From Aeromonas media (GTDB lineage Bacteria; Pseudomonadota; Gammaproteobacteria; Enterobacterales; Aeromonadaceae): a stretch of 40,841 bases of DNA. Under the pieces are notes generated by a model. The model ran no database searches. It was given only the letters and a program-made list of their open reading frames with translations, and was not told the DNA's origin. The stretch is taken from contig NZ_CDBZ01000054.1 of assembly GCF_000819985.1 (NCBI RefSeq), positions 1-40,841 of the forward strand. The letters are read 5' to 3'. Position 1 is the stretch's first letter, and the number at the start of each line of letters is the position of its first letter. The translations under genes and the position numbers were made by a program. Positions 23,726 through 32,178 of the stretch are shown here, in pieces.

Positions 23726-24865
23726 ATGCTGAAGCTGTCGGAGTTCTGGAGTGCCCGTGCCCACTCCGAAGATTTTACCCTGACCCGCATGGGCTTTATG
23801 ACGGTGCGTCTTCGGTTGCTCACCTGCCTGCTGATGGTGGGGTTGCCCGCCTGGGCGCTGGTGGACTGGCTGACCCTGCCCGCCACTCAGTTTGACGAGC
23901 TGTTTCAGGTTCGGATCTTCTGCCTGCTGGCCCTCTCTCCGCTTATCCCCCTCTCCTATCTCATCCACTTCAAGCGCGAGCGCATGAAGCTGGCGCTGGG
24001 CTATCTGATGGCGGTGATGATGCTCTTCTCCCTCATCTGTCTGCACAGTTTCGGGACGGATCAGGAGTTGCAGGCGGGTTACATGGCGTTCCCCTATCTG
24101 CTCATCAGCCTGTTTGCCATCTTCCCCATCCCGCTCTCTCTCAGTCTGCAACTGGCAGGCGGCATCCTGATCACCATGCTGGCCGGCAACTGGCTGCTGG
24201 TGGGTCAGTCGCTCCTGAGCGTGCAGACCCTCAATCAGGTCTGGCTGCTGGGGTTGTTCACCGTGGCGAGTGCCTGGGTGCAGTGCGGCCAGCTCAACAT
24301 GCTGTTGCAACTCTACCGGGAGTCCACCACGGACGAACTGACCGGCATGATGAACCGTCGCCTGCTGATGAAGCAGCTCGAGAAGGCCAGGGTCAGCATG
24401 ATCCGCAAGCAGGCTCCCTTTGCCGTGCTGCTGCTGGATCTGGACAGATTCAAGCGCATCAACGACAGCTTCGGCCATCTGGCGGGAGATGCCGTGCTGA
24501 AAGAGGTGGCGGCGACCCTGGCGGAGCAGCTGGAGCCCGGCATGGTGCTCGGTCGCTACGGTGGGGAGGAGTTTGCCATCCTGCTGCCTAACTGCGCCGA
24601 GCTGGCCCAGGCGAAGCGGGTCGCCGAGCGACTGCGGGTGGCGGTGGAGGCGCGGCTGGTGAAGAGCCCGACCTCGGATGAACTGCTGGAGGTGACGGTG
24701 AGCATAGGCCTGACCCTGGCTCTGCGCGGGGAGGGGGTCGAGGAGCTGCTCAACCGGGCGGACGAGTGCCTCTATATGGCCAAGATGGCGGGTCGCAACT
24801 GCGTGGTGGGCGAACTGGCGAAGACGCCGGGCAAGCCCGGGCCCACCAAGACGGATGCCGCCTGA
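23726..24865 (+). CDS. Membrane-bound diguanylate cyclase (GGDEF)
   Basis: A 379-residue protein. The N-terminal half (about 30-200) has five to six transmembrane segments with few recognisable sensor residues, and the C-terminal half is a GGDEF domain. DELTGMMNRRLLMKQL, LLLDLDRFKRINDSFGHLAGD and RYGGEEFAILLPNC are all intact, with GGEEF at 279-283. It should make cyclic-di-GMP from two GTP. The RxxD inhibitory site usually found nine residues before GGEEF is replaced (EPGM), so product feedback is probably lost. GGAGG stands before ATG 23726. It is divergent from the NCS2 permease and appears to be monocistronic. Confidence 0.93.
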   Translation: MLKLSEFWSARAHSEDFTLTRMGFMTVRLRLLTCLLMVGLPAWALVDWLTLPATQFDELFQVRIFCLLALSPLIPLSYLIHFKRERMKLALGYLMAVMMLFSLICLHSFGTDQELQAGYMAFPYLLISLFAIFPIPLSLSLQLAGGILITMLAGNWLLVGQSLLSVQTLNQVWLLGLFTVASAWVQCGQLNMLLQLYRESTTDELTGMMNRRLLMKQLEKARVSMIRKQAPFAVLLLDLDRFKRINDSFGHLAGDAVLKEVAATLAEQLEPGMVLGRYGGEEFAILLPNCAELAQAKRVAERLRVAVEARLVKSPTSDELLEVTVSIGLTLALRGEGVEELLNRADECLYMAKMAGRNCVVGELAKTPGKPGPTKTDAA

Positions 24866-24875
24866 AGGCGGCATC
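24854..24875 (+). terminator. Hairpin overlapping the GGDEF stop codon
   Basis: GATGCCGCCT (24854-24863) pairs with AGGCGGCATC (24866-24875), loop GA. The stop codon lies in the loop. A short TTGT tail follows, so a weak intrinsic terminator is possible. Confidence 0.5.
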
Positions 24876-24895
24876 TTGTCGGAGGGATTGCGATC

Positions 24896-25144
24896 TCAGC
24901 TCAGCCGGTACTTGCCTGACAACTGCTGGGCCAGCAGTTTGAACATGTTGAACACCGCCATGGTCTTGCCGGTCGGGGTGCCGTCCTCGGCCAGGAAGAA
25001 TTCCCCCTTGAACACCAGGATCTCCCCCTTCTGCTCCACTGAATCGGCCCGCATGCCGTGGATGAAGTCTTCGTGGTCCTTGATGATGCCGTTGGCCATC
25101 TCCAGCAGGGCAGTCTCGGTGATCAGCTCTTTTTCTGGTTGCAT
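24896..25144 (-). CDS. yciN: YciN-family protein (DUF2498)
   Basis: An 82-residue protein, nearly the length of E. coli YciN. IIKDHEDFIHGMRADSVEQKGEILVFKGEFFLAEDGTPTGKTMAVFNMFKLLAQQLSGKY corresponds to that protein throughout. The function is unknown; it is a small cytoplasmic protein. An excellent AAGGAG ribosome site lies nine to ten bases before ATG. It is transcribed towards the GGDEF gene, and no partner genes are obvious. Confidence 0.9.
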   Translation of the reverse strand: MQPEKELITETALLEMANGIIKDHEDFIHGMRADSVEQKGEILVFKGEFFLAEDGTPTGKTMAVFNMFKLLAQQLSGKYRLS

Positions 25145-25272
25145 GTGCGTCTCCTTAAACGACTACTGGCAGGGCGTGGTGTACCCGCCGCTGATTGAAG
25201 AGGCGGCCAGCATACTGCAAACCGGGATTTTCTGTCATTGATATGACCCCGCTTTTTGCCCTGCAAGCAACG

Positions 25273-26652
25273 TCACCCCATCACCAGATTCTTGAGCCAG
25301 TGACGCTGACGGATCCTGCGTTGCACCAGCAGTACCTTGGAGAGCTCCTCCAGCAGTACCACGGCCACCACCCAGGAGAGGGGCCAGCCCAGCAGGCTGA
25401 CCGCCACCCAGGCGAGCGGCAGGCCGATGCACCACATGCCGACGATGTCGATGAAGATGCTGTAGTTCACATCCCCGCCCGAGCGCAGCACCCCGACGAT
25501 GCCCACCATGTTGAACACCTTGAGCAACATGCCGAGGCACATGATGGCAAGTACCTGACCCGCTTCCCCCATCAGCTCGCCCGGCAGGTTGCCGACCCAC
25601 AGCAGCAGGTTGGTCTGCAGCAGCCAGACGGCTATCCCCACCAGCAGGGCGCCAATGGGGGCGAGCAGCAGGAACAGCTGGGAGTGCTGCCAGGCCTCCT
25701 CATACTCCTCGGCCCCGAGCCGGTGCCCGAGCAGGGTGGAGCAGGCCACCGCCAGCCCGAAGAAGAGGGAGATAAGGATGCTCTCGAGCGTCCCCAGCGT
25801 GGTCATGATGGCCAGGGAGTCGGTGCCGAGGTGCGCGTAGAGGAAGCCGTAGAGCAGCATCCCGAAAGCCCAGAGTCCGTCGTGCAGCAGCAGCGGCAGG
25901 GCGATCAGGGTGAAGCGCACCACCTCCTTGCGCCGAAAGGCGTCCCACCAGTCCTGTTTGCGCGGCACCAGGCGGGGCTCCTGGCGCCACACATAGATCA
26001 GCAGCAGCGTGGTCTGCAGCAAGCGTGAGAGAGTGGTGCCCCAGGCCGAACCGGCTACGCCCATCGCCTCGAAGCCGAAGTGACCGAAGATGAGGGCGTA
26101 GTTGAGGATGACGTTGGCGATGATGGCGATGATGCCGATCCGGGTGGGAGCGGCGGCATTACCGACCGAGCGCAGCGCCGCCTCCAGTGGCACGACTATG
26201 GCGGTGCAGAGGATGGTGGCGCCGGTGATCATCAAAAACTCGTCTGCGAGGGCGCGCAGCGCGGGATCCTGGCTGGCAAAGCCGAGCACGCTGCCCGGCG
26301 AGAGCACATAGACCAGGGCAAACGGCAGGCTCACCAGCAGGGCGCCCACCAGCGCCAGCGCCAGGGATCGGCGTACCCCGGCCAGCTCGCCGCGACCGTA
26401 ATACTGTGCTGCCAACACCGAGACCCCGCCCGAGAGCCCCGCTATCACCAGCAGGTTGAAGAAGAAGACCCGGTTACCCAAGCCGACCGCCGCCACCGCC
26501 GTGGTGCCAAGCTGGCTCACCATCATGATGTCGATGAGACCGAGCAGGGAGAACATCATGGACTGCAGCGACACCGGCAGGGCCAGTCGCCACAGTCGGG
26601 TCATGAACTCACGGTCGGTGGTTTGTTTTAAAATCGCTTGCCAATAACTCAT
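25273..26652 (-). CDS. MATE-family multidrug efflux protein
   Basis: A 459-residue protein with the twelve-helix MATE layout. The first bundle begins LWRLALPVSLQSMMFSLLGLIDIMMVSQLGTTAVAAVGLGNRVFFF, with the canonical GxxxxAAVGLG pattern, and the second half repeats the pattern in LGTDSLAIMTTLGTLESILISLFFGLAVACSTLLGHRLGA. It exports cationic drugs in exchange for Na+ or H+. It stands back to back with an AraC-type regulator 120 bases away, which may control it. No convincing terminator follows the stop. Confidence 0.92.
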   Translation of the reverse strand: MSYWQAILKQTTDREFMTRLWRLALPVSLQSMMFSLLGLIDIMMVSQLGTTAVAAVGLGNRVFFFNLLVIAGLSGGVSVLAAQYYGRGELAGVRRSLALALVGALLVSLPFALVYVLSPGSVLGFASQDPALRALADEFLMITGATILCTAIVVPLEAALRSVGNAAAPTRIGIIAIIANVILNYALIFGHFGFEAMGVAGSAWGTTLSRLLQTTLLLIYVWRQEPRLVPRKQDWWDAFRRKEVVRFTLIALPLLLHDGLWAFGMLLYGFLYAHLGTDSLAIMTTLGTLESILISLFFGLAVACSTLLGHRLGAEEYEEAWQHSQLFLLLAPIGALLVGIAVWLLQTNLLLWVGNLPGELMGEAGQVLAIMCLGMLLKVFNMVGIVGVLRSGGDVNYSIFIDIVGMWCIGLPLAWVAVSLLGWPLSWVVAVVLLEELSKVLLVQRRIRQRHWLKNLVMG

Positions 26653-26772
26653 TTATGTTGACCGGGTATGTGAAAATCAAGGTTTGTCATGGGTATGATA
26701 GGGTCTGTCGCGGGTGGCTTCACTGTGAGTACCTCTCCGCTTTCTTGTTCAAAACTATCCTGTTGAGGTGTT

Positions 26773-27630
26773 ATGGCATTTGTCAGCGAATGTCTTGAGA
26801 TAGCCCCCGGCTGCGAGGAGCGGATGCTGGGGCGCGAAGGCTTGCCGCTGTTGGGGGAGGCGGGCATCTTCCTGACCGGCCTCTCCCGCTTACGGGATCA
26901 CTACCTCATTCGCCGCAATCGGCCCGAGTTCCACATCCTGATGGTGAGCCACGATGAGGGAGGGGCCCTGCTGACGGATCAGGGGGAGCAGCCCATCCCC
27001 GCGGGATCGCTCATCTTCCTGCCGGCGGCTGTGCCCGGTGGCTTGCGGCTCACCGGCGAGCACTGGCAGATCAGCTGGATTTTGCTGGACGACGTACCGC
27101 GTTGGCAGCACCTGCACCGGCTTGGCCATCGCATCTGGCAGGGGGAGGAGGGGGATCAGCTCTATCATCTGCTCAGCCTGATGCAGGGGGAGGGGGTGAG
27201 ATCCCCCTTGCAACCCCAGTTGCTGAGCCTGCTGCTGGCCTTGCTGGACAGGACCCTGCAAGGGGAGGTGCGCGGCACTCCGGAGCTGCGCTTGCAGGCG
27301 CTGTTTCGCCGGGTGGAGGCGCGCCTCGATGAGCCCTGGAGCGTGGTCCTGCTCGCCAGCCAGATGGCCTGCTCTGTGCCCCATCTGCATCGACTCTGCC
27401 AGCAGCTGTTTGGCATGGGACCCATGGCGAAGGTGACCGAGCTCAGAATGAACAAGGCGCGTCAGTTGCTGCTCTATACCAATTGGCCCCTCGGTGAGCT
27501 GGCCAGCCGGGTCGGTTACAGCGACGGCGCGAACTTTGCGAACCGCTTTCGCCGCCTCACTGGTCAGACCCCCGGCGCCTTTCGTCGCCTGGGTCGCAAA
27601 CCTGTTGCCACGGATGTGCAAACCCTTTGA
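26773..27630 (+). CDS. AraC-family transcriptional regulator
   Basis: A 285-residue protein. The N-terminal cupin-like part (about 20-120) has the segment RRNRPEFHILMVSHDEGGALLTDQGEQPIPAGSLIFLPAAVPGG, a typical ligand-binding AraC fold. The C-terminal domain has two helix-turn-helix motifs, WSVVLLASQMACSVPHLHRLCQQLFGMGP and NWPLGELASRVGYSDGANFANRFRRLTGQTPGAFRRL; the second matches the AraC signature. The effector is unknown. It is divergent from the MATE pump, a frequent target of a local regulator, but sugar or drug control is only inferred. GAGG precedes ATG. Confidence 0.9.
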   Translation: MAFVSECLEIAPGCEERMLGREGLPLLGEAGIFLTGLSRLRDHYLIRRNRPEFHILMVSHDEGGALLTDQGEQPIPAGSLIFLPAAVPGGLRLTGEHWQISWILLDDVPRWQHLHRLGHRIWQGEEGDQLYHLLSLMQGEGVRSPLQPQLLSLLLALLDRTLQGEVRGTPELRLQALFRRVEARLDEPWSVVLLASQMACSVPHLHRLCQQLFGMGPMAKVTELRMNKARQLLLYTNWPLGELASRVGYSDGANFANRFRRLTGQTPGAFRRLGRKPVATDVQTL

Positions 27631-27685
27631 AATTGTTGGTCCAAGCTCATAGGATCGACGGGCCACACAGTCAAGGTACAGATCC

Positions 27686-29380
27686 ATGTTTGAAGATAAT
27701 AATCAGAAACGCCCCCTCTATATTCCCTACGCCGGTCCTGCCCTGCTGGAGACCCCGCTGCTCAACAAGGGCAGCGCCTTCACCAGCGAGGAGCGCAGCA
27801 GCTTCAATCTGGAAGGCCTGCTGCCCCAGAACATCGAGACCATCGAAGAGCAGGCCGAACGCGCCTATCGTCAGTTTATGGCGTTTGGCAACGACATGGA
27901 CAAGCACATCTATCTGCGCAACATCCAGGACACCAACGAGACCCTGTTCTATCGCCTGCTGACCAACCATCTGACCGAGATGCTGCCGGTCATCTACACC
28001 CCGACCGTGGGCAAGGCGTGCGAGGAGTTCTCCAACATCTACCGCCGTGCCCGCGGCCTCTTCATCTCCTATCCGGACAAGGACAGGATCGATGACATGC
28101 TGCAAAACGCCACCAAGCAGAACGTCAAGGTGATCGTGGTCACCGACGGCGAGCGGATCCTGGGCCTCGGTGACCAGGGCATCGGCGGCATGGGCATCCC
28201 CATCGGCAAGCTGTCGCTCTACACCGCCTGCGGCGGCATCTCCCCCGCTTACTGCCTGCCGGTGGTGCTGGACGTGGGCACCAACAACCAGCAACTGCTC
28301 AATGACCCCTTCTATATGGGCTGGCGTCATCCGCGCATCTCCGGGGAGGAGTACGACGAGTTCGTCGATGCCTTCATTCAGGCGGTCAAGCGCCGCTGGC
28401 CCGAGATCCTGCTGCAGTTCGAAGACTTCGCCCAGGGCAATGCCACCCCGCTGCTCAACCGCTACAAGGACGAGCTGTGCTGCTTCAACGACGACATCCA
28501 GGGCACGGCCGCCGTGACGCTCGGCAGCCTGATCGCCGCCTGCAAGGCCTCGGGGGCCAAGCTCTCCGAGAAACGGGTCGCCTTCCTCGGCGCGGGCAGC
28601 GCCGGCTGCGGCATCGCCGAGCAGATAGTGGCGCAGATGAAGGCCGAAGGGCTGAATGATGCGGAGGCCCGTGGCCGGGTGTTCATGGTGGACCGTTTCG
28701 GCCTCATCACCGACAAGATCCCCAACCAGCTCGACTTCCAGCGCAAGCTGTCCCAGCCGCTCGAGCGGATCAAGGAGTGGCCGGTGGGGGACAACATCTC
28801 TCTGCTGGAGGTGATGGAGCACGGTCGTCCTGACATCCTGATCGGGGTCTCCGGCCAGCCGGGCCTGTTCACCGAAGAGGTGGTCAAGACCATGCACAAG
28901 CACTGTGCTCGTCCCATCATCTTCCCGCTCTCCAATCCCACCTCCCGGGTGGAGGCCACGCCGGCCGACCTCATTCGCTGGACCGACGGCCAGGTGCTGG
29001 TGGCCACCGGCAGCCCGTTCGCGCCGGTGGAGCACAAGGGCAAGCGCTACGTCATCGCCCAGTGCAACAACTCCTTCATCTTCCCGGGGATAGGCCTTGG
29101 CGTCATCGCCTCCGGCGCCACCCGGGTGACCGATGCCATGCTGATGTCCGCCAGCCGGGCGCTGGCGGAGTGCTCGCCGCTGGTGAAGGGAGAGGAGGGC
29201 TCCTTGTTGCCGGATCTGGCGGACATCCATCGGGTGTCCCGCTACATTGCCAAGATGGTGGCCAAGACCGCCATGCTGCAGGGCAAGGCGGTGCAGACCC
29301 CGGATGATGTGATAGACCAGGCCATCGAAGCGAACTTCTGGCGCCCGGAATACCGCCGTTATCGTCGCACTTCGTTCTGA
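27686..29380 (+). CDS. maeA: NAD-dependent malic enzyme
   Basis: A 564-residue enzyme of the same length class as E. coli MaeA (SfcA). The catalytic Tyr104 stands in [13 protein letters not shown], and the metal ligands in [39 protein letters not shown] binds through [16 protein letters not shown]. The [20 protein letters not shown] segment and the C-terminal [23 protein letters not shown] are the usual family signatures. It makes pyruvate from malate with NADH, feeding gluconeogenesis or NADPH-independent carbon flow. AAGG precedes ATG 27686. A strong terminator follows the stop within about 25 bases. Confidence 0.97.
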   Translation: MFEDNNQKRPLYIPYAGPALLETPLLNKGSAFTSEERSSFNLEGLLPQNIETIEEQAERAYRQFMAFGNDMDKHIYLRNIQDTNETLFYRLLTNHLTEMLPVIYTPTVGKACEEFSNIYRRARGLFISYPDKDRIDDMLQNATKQNVKVIVVTDGERILGLGDQGIGGMGIPIGKLSLYTACGGISPAYCLPVVLDVGTNNQQLLNDPFYMGWRHPRISGEEYDEFVDAFIQAVKRRWPEILLQFEDFAQGNATPLLNRYKDELCCFNDDIQGTAAVTLGSLIAACKASGAKLSEKRVAFLGAGSAGCGIAEQIVAQMKAEGLNDAEARGRVFMVDRFGLITDKIPNQLDFQRKLSQPLERIKEWPVGDNISLLEVMEHGRPDILIGVSGQPGLFTEEVVKTMHKHCARPIIFPLSNPTSRVEATPADLIRWTDGQVLVATGSPFAPVEHKGKRYVIAQCNNSFIFPGIGLGVIASGATRVTDAMLMSASRALAECSPLVKGEEGSLLPDLADIHRVSRYIAKMVAKTAMLQGKAVQTPDDVIDQAIEANFWRPEYRRYRRTSF

Positions 29381-29402
29381 TCGAAGGTGCTGCAAAAAGC
29401 AG

Positions 29403-29428
29403 AAGGGATGCGCAAGCATCCCTTTTTT
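29403..29428. terminator. Terminator between maeA and the third ompA gene
   Basis: AAGGGATGC (29403-29411) pairs with GCATCCCTT (29416-29424), followed by T to 29428. It ends maeA; with A residues on its left arm it can also serve the converging ompA paralogue, whose stop is at 29454. Confidence 0.9.
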
Positions 29429-29453
29429 GTGCACGGCAGAGACGGATGGGGAA

Positions 29454-30530
29454 TTATTGTGCCGGTTGTTCGGCAGCGGGTTCGGCAGTGGGCTCGGTGG
29501 CCGCTGGTGCGGCTTCCTGCACGCCGGTCACCCGGATCTCGACCCGGCGATCCGGGGCCAGGCAGTCGATGAGGGCAGCCCGGGCCTTGACGGCATCACA
29601 CTGGGTGCCGGTCACCGGGTTGCTCTCGCCATTGCCCTGGATGCTCACCTTGTCGGCGGGCAGCCCCTTGCCGATGAGGAAGTCGGCCACGGTGCGTGCA
29701 CGGGCTTCGGACAGCGCCTGGTTGTTGGCGTCCGAGCCGATGCGGTCGGTATAGCCCATCACCATGGCGTTGCCGTCCTTGGGCTTGACGTCGACGATCT
29801 GCTGGTAGAGGTCGTCCAGCGCGGCCATGCCTTCCGGCTTGAGCTCGGCTTTGCCAAAGGCAAACAGCACGTCCGAGCTCAGGTTGAAGGTCTGATCCAC
29901 CGGCTCGGGGGCCGGCGGCGGGGCCACCACCATGGGGGCCGCCACCGGCAAGGCGGCTACGGTGCGGTTGGGGTGCAGTACCAGCTCTATGGTGGCGGTG
30001 CTGATGTCGCTGACCCAACGTTGGGTGCCGCTGCCCACCTTGTCGTTGTCCGAGTCATCCCCCACCCGCACCATGTAGCGATAACGGGCCTGGATGTCGA
30101 TCCAGTCGTGCAACCTGGCGGTCATGCCTAGCCCGGCCAGTGGCGCCAGGTTGTCCTCGCTGCCGTTGATGGACTTGACGCTGTAGAGGTAACCGCCCCC
30201 CTCGGCAAACACCGAGAAGATGTCGTTCAATGGCAGGCGACCCAGGATCGACAGGGTTGCCCCCTGATTGCTGAACTCGTGACCATTGACGTCCCAGTCA
30301 CCGCCCGACAGATAGCCCAGTTCTGCCCCCAGGTTTTCGGTGAAGTTGTAGCCGGCGAAGGCGTTGTACGCGGTGTCGTCGTTGCTGGCATCCTTGCTGA
30401 AGTCATCGAGATCATGGGCCCATGCCCAGCCCGCCCCCGCCCCTATATACCAGTCATGGACAGGTGCCGCCTGTGCCGCTCCCGTCGCCAATGCCAATGC
30501 AATCCATACCGGTTTCAGTCTTATGTTCAT
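29454..30530 (-). CDS. OmpA-family outer membrane protein (paralogue 3)
   Basis: A 358-residue protein. The signal peptide (about 1-21, ending AQA) is followed by an eight-stranded OmpA-type barrel (about 25-190). A proline-rich linker (APMVVAPPPAPEPVDQ) leads to the OmpA C-terminal domain, where GYTDRIGSDANNQALSEARARTVADFL and LAPDRRVEIRV hold the peptidoglycan-binding Asp and Arg. Cys pairs QCDAVKARAALIDC lie near the end. It carries an extra low-complexity tail (AAPAATEPTAEPAAEQPAQ) absent from the other two copies. It anchors the outer membrane to the wall and has porin-like roles. GAGGA precedes the ATG. It is the most divergent of the three. Confidence 0.92.
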   Translation of the reverse strand: MNIRLKPVWIALALATGAAQAAPVHDWYIGAGAGWAWAHDLDDFSKDASNDDTAYNAFAGYNFTENLGAELGYLSGGDWDVNGHEFSNQGATLSILGRLPLNDIFSVFAEGGGYLYSVKSINGSEDNLAPLAGLGMTARLHDWIDIQARYRYMVRVGDDSDNDKVGSGTQRWVSDISTATIELVLHPNRTVAALPVAAPMVVAPPPAPEPVDQTFNLSSDVLFAFGKAELKPEGMAALDDLYQQIVDVKPKDGNAMVMGYTDRIGSDANNQALSEARARTVADFLIGKGLPADKVSIQGNGESNPVTGTQCDAVKARAALIDCLAPDRRVEIRVTGVQEAAPAATEPTAEPAAEQPAQ

Positions 30531-30560
30531 CGCGTTTCCTCGTCGATGTTGGGTGTTATA

Positions 30561-30573
30561 GGGCTCCCAGCCC
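30561..30573 (-). other. Leader hairpin of the third ompA gene
   Basis: GGGCT (30561-30565) and AGCCC (30569-30573) form a small stem just upstream of the ribosome site, 31 bases before the start. A palindrome GTTATGTATAAC (30577-30588) follows. Confidence 0.5.
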
Positions 30574-30713
30574 TTTGTTATGTATAACCAACATTATGTA
30601 TAGGCCATATGAGACGTTTAACCACTTAAGTGGCGACCCTGTATGGAAAATCTGTGAGGAGGATGACAACTATTTGGTCCCCGTGAGAGGGTGTGGAGGG
30701 TGGTGCAACGAAT

Positions 30714-30738
30714 AAAAAAAGGGGCCGACTGGCCCCTT
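30714..30738 (-). terminator. Terminator of the middle ompA gene
   Basis: On the minus strand, AAGGGGCC (30738-30731) pairs with GGCCCCTT (30726-30719), followed by seven more T residues. It starts about 22 bases after the stop. Confidence 0.92.
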
Positions 30739-30759
30739 GTTTGGCTGCGGGTTGACCGC

Positions 30760-31764
30760 TTACTGCTGCACTTCCTGTACGCCGGTGACGCGCACTTCGA
30801 CGCGGCGATCCGGTGCCAGGCAGGCGATCAGCTGGTTCTTGCCCTTGACGCCGTCACACTGGGTGCCGGTGACCGGATTGGCTTCACCACGGCCCTCGAT
30901 GGCGACCTTGCCTGCCGGCAGACCCTTGCCAACCAGGAAGTCGGCCACGGTGCGAGCACGAGCTTCGGACAGCTTCTGGTTGTAGGCGTCAGAACCGATA
31001 CGGTCGGTGTAACCCACCACCACGGCGCTGCCATCTTTTGGCTGGACGTCGACGATCTGCTGATACAGGGTGTTGAGGGCGGCAGTGCCTTCCGGCTTCA
31101 GGGTGGACTTGCCGAAGGCAAACAACACGTCAGAGCTCAGGGAGAAGCTCTTGTCGACCATGACGGGCTCGGGGGCCGGCTCGGGAGCCGGTGCGGCTAC
31201 AGGTGCCACATAGGCTTTGCGGTTCGGGTGCATCACCAGTTCCAGGGTGGTGACGCTCATGTCGGTCTTCCAGGTCTTCTGATCGTCACCCAGATCCCAG
31301 ATGTAGCGATAGCGAGCCTGCAGGTCGAGCAGATCGGTGAGCTTGGCGCTCAGGCCCAGACCGGCCAGCGGCGAGGTGCCGTTGTCGCTGTCACCGTTGC
31401 CGTTGACGTGGTTGAAGTAGGCACCGCCTTCTGCGAACACGGAGAAGATGTCGTTCATGGGCAGGCGGGCGATACCGGACAGGGTCCCCCCTTGGGTCTT
31501 GAAGTCGACACCGTCGACGCCACCCTTGCCGGCATAGAGATAGCCCAGCTCGGCGGCAAAGTTTTCGGTGAAGTTGTAGCCGCCGAACAGGGAGATCGCG
31601 GTGGCGTCCTTGTCGGCATCCAGACCGAAGGAGTCCAGGTCATGGCCATAAGCCCAACCTGCACCCATACCTGTGTACCAGTCATCGGCCGCCTGGGCGG
31701 TAGACGTTCCCATGGCTGCAATAGCCAGAGCAATCAGGGTTGGAGCCATTTTCATTTTCATCAT
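30760..31764 (-). CDS. OmpA-family outer membrane protein (paralogue 2)
   Basis: A 334-residue OmpA. The signal peptide ends AQA, then an ADDWYTGMGAGWAYGHDLDSF-type barrel opening. The linker is rich in Pro and Ala (APVAAPAPEPAPEP), and the C-terminal domain has GYTDRIGSDAYNQKLSEARARTVADFL and LAPDRRVEVRVTGVQEVQQ. The ending is nearly identical to the first paralogue. The start is an ATG doublet: 31764 and 31761 (MMKMKMAP); GAGGA lies four bases before the first and seven before the second. The upstream frame to 31806 lacks a ribosome site. It follows its own promoter and has a strong terminator, so it is a separate transcript. Confidence 0.93.
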   Translation of the reverse strand: MMKMKMAPTLIALAIAAMGTSTAQAADDWYTGMGAGWAYGHDLDSFGLDADKDATAISLFGGYNFTENFAAELGYLYAGKGGVDGVDFKTQGGTLSGIARLPMNDIFSVFAEGGAYFNHVNGNGDSDNGTSPLAGLGLSAKLTDLLDLQARYRYIWDLGDDQKTWKTDMSVTTLELVMHPNRKAYVAPVAAPAPEPAPEPVMVDKSFSLSSDVLFAFGKSTLKPEGTAALNTLYQQIVDVQPKDGSAVVVGYTDRIGSDAYNQKLSEARARTVADFLVGKGLPAGKVAIEGRGEANPVTGTQCDGVKGKNQLIACLAPDRRVEVRVTGVQEVQQ

Positions 31765-31782
31765 TTTATCCTCGTTGAGTTG

Positions 31783-31793
31783 CCGTGCTACGG
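31783..31793 (-). other. Leader hairpin of the middle ompA gene
   Basis: CCGT (31783-31786) and ACGG (31790-31793) form a short stem in the leader, just upstream of the GAGGA ribosome site. It lies where the other two ompA copies also have hairpins. Confidence 0.4.
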
Positions 31794-31847
31794 GCGTACT
31801 GCGCACTCTTTGTTATACCGATCGCAGATGACATTTCATGATGCGAT

Positions 31848-31866
31848 TCCGTGACCTGGTCACGGA
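31848..31866. promoter_or_regulatory. 19-base operator-like palindrome upstream of the middle ompA
   Basis: TCCGTGACCTGGTCACGGA is a perfect hyphenated palindrome, nine bases each side of one centre base. It lies 84 bases before the start codon and just upstream of the predicted -35. It resembles a dimeric repressor or activator site. It is not a CRP site because the GTGA/TCAC half-sites are five bases apart rather than six. Confidence 0.55.
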
Positions 31867-32127
31867 CGGCTTGAATAAAAAATGGATGGTAACCTGGATT
31901 CTCATGAAGCTGTTTCTCCATGGACAACTAACCGGGCAATAAGCACTTTTAATAGTTCATCCAATGTCTTACAAGCGTTGCTACTGTATTCTTTTGAATC
32001 GGCTTGATCAAGTTTCTGCACAGATGTGCAGCGATGGGGTTGGTGCGACGAGGATGCGGACTGACCAGAGAGGGAGGGGGAGACAAGGGGGTGAGACAGG
32101 AGGTGACGTTTGCGGTGACAGACATGC

Positions 32128-32155
32128 AAAAGGGGATGCCGTGGCATCCCCTTTT
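32128..32155. terminator. Terminator of the first ompA gene
   Basis: AAAAGGGGATGCC (32128-32140) pairs perfectly with GGCATCCCCTTTT (32143-32155), loop GT. It lies about 25 bases after the first ompA stop on the minus strand. Confidence 0.92.
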
Positions 32156-32178
32156 CGCGTTATCTGAACGGAGTCAGA

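Larger units (their letters stand above)
31765..32178. other. 414-base region between the first and middle ompA genes
   Basis: No gene. It contains the terminator of the first ompA (32128-32155), a 19-base perfect palindrome at 31848-31866, and the middle ompA promoter with a minus-strand -10 of TATAAC at 31817-31812. The stretch from about 31920 to 32020 is A/T-rich and featureless to my eye. Confidence 0.6.

Noticed and set aside
27671..29434. A 587-residue frame antisense to maeA
   Set aside because: It lies exactly opposite a certain gene, in a GC-rich region where the opposite frame is free of stops by codon bias. Its composition (many His, Gln, Gly, low hydrophobic patterning) is that of a shadow.
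31848..31866. CRP binding site at the palindrome before ompA 2
   Set aside because: The GTGA and TCAC halves are separated by five bases; CRP needs six, and the flanking T/A are C/G.
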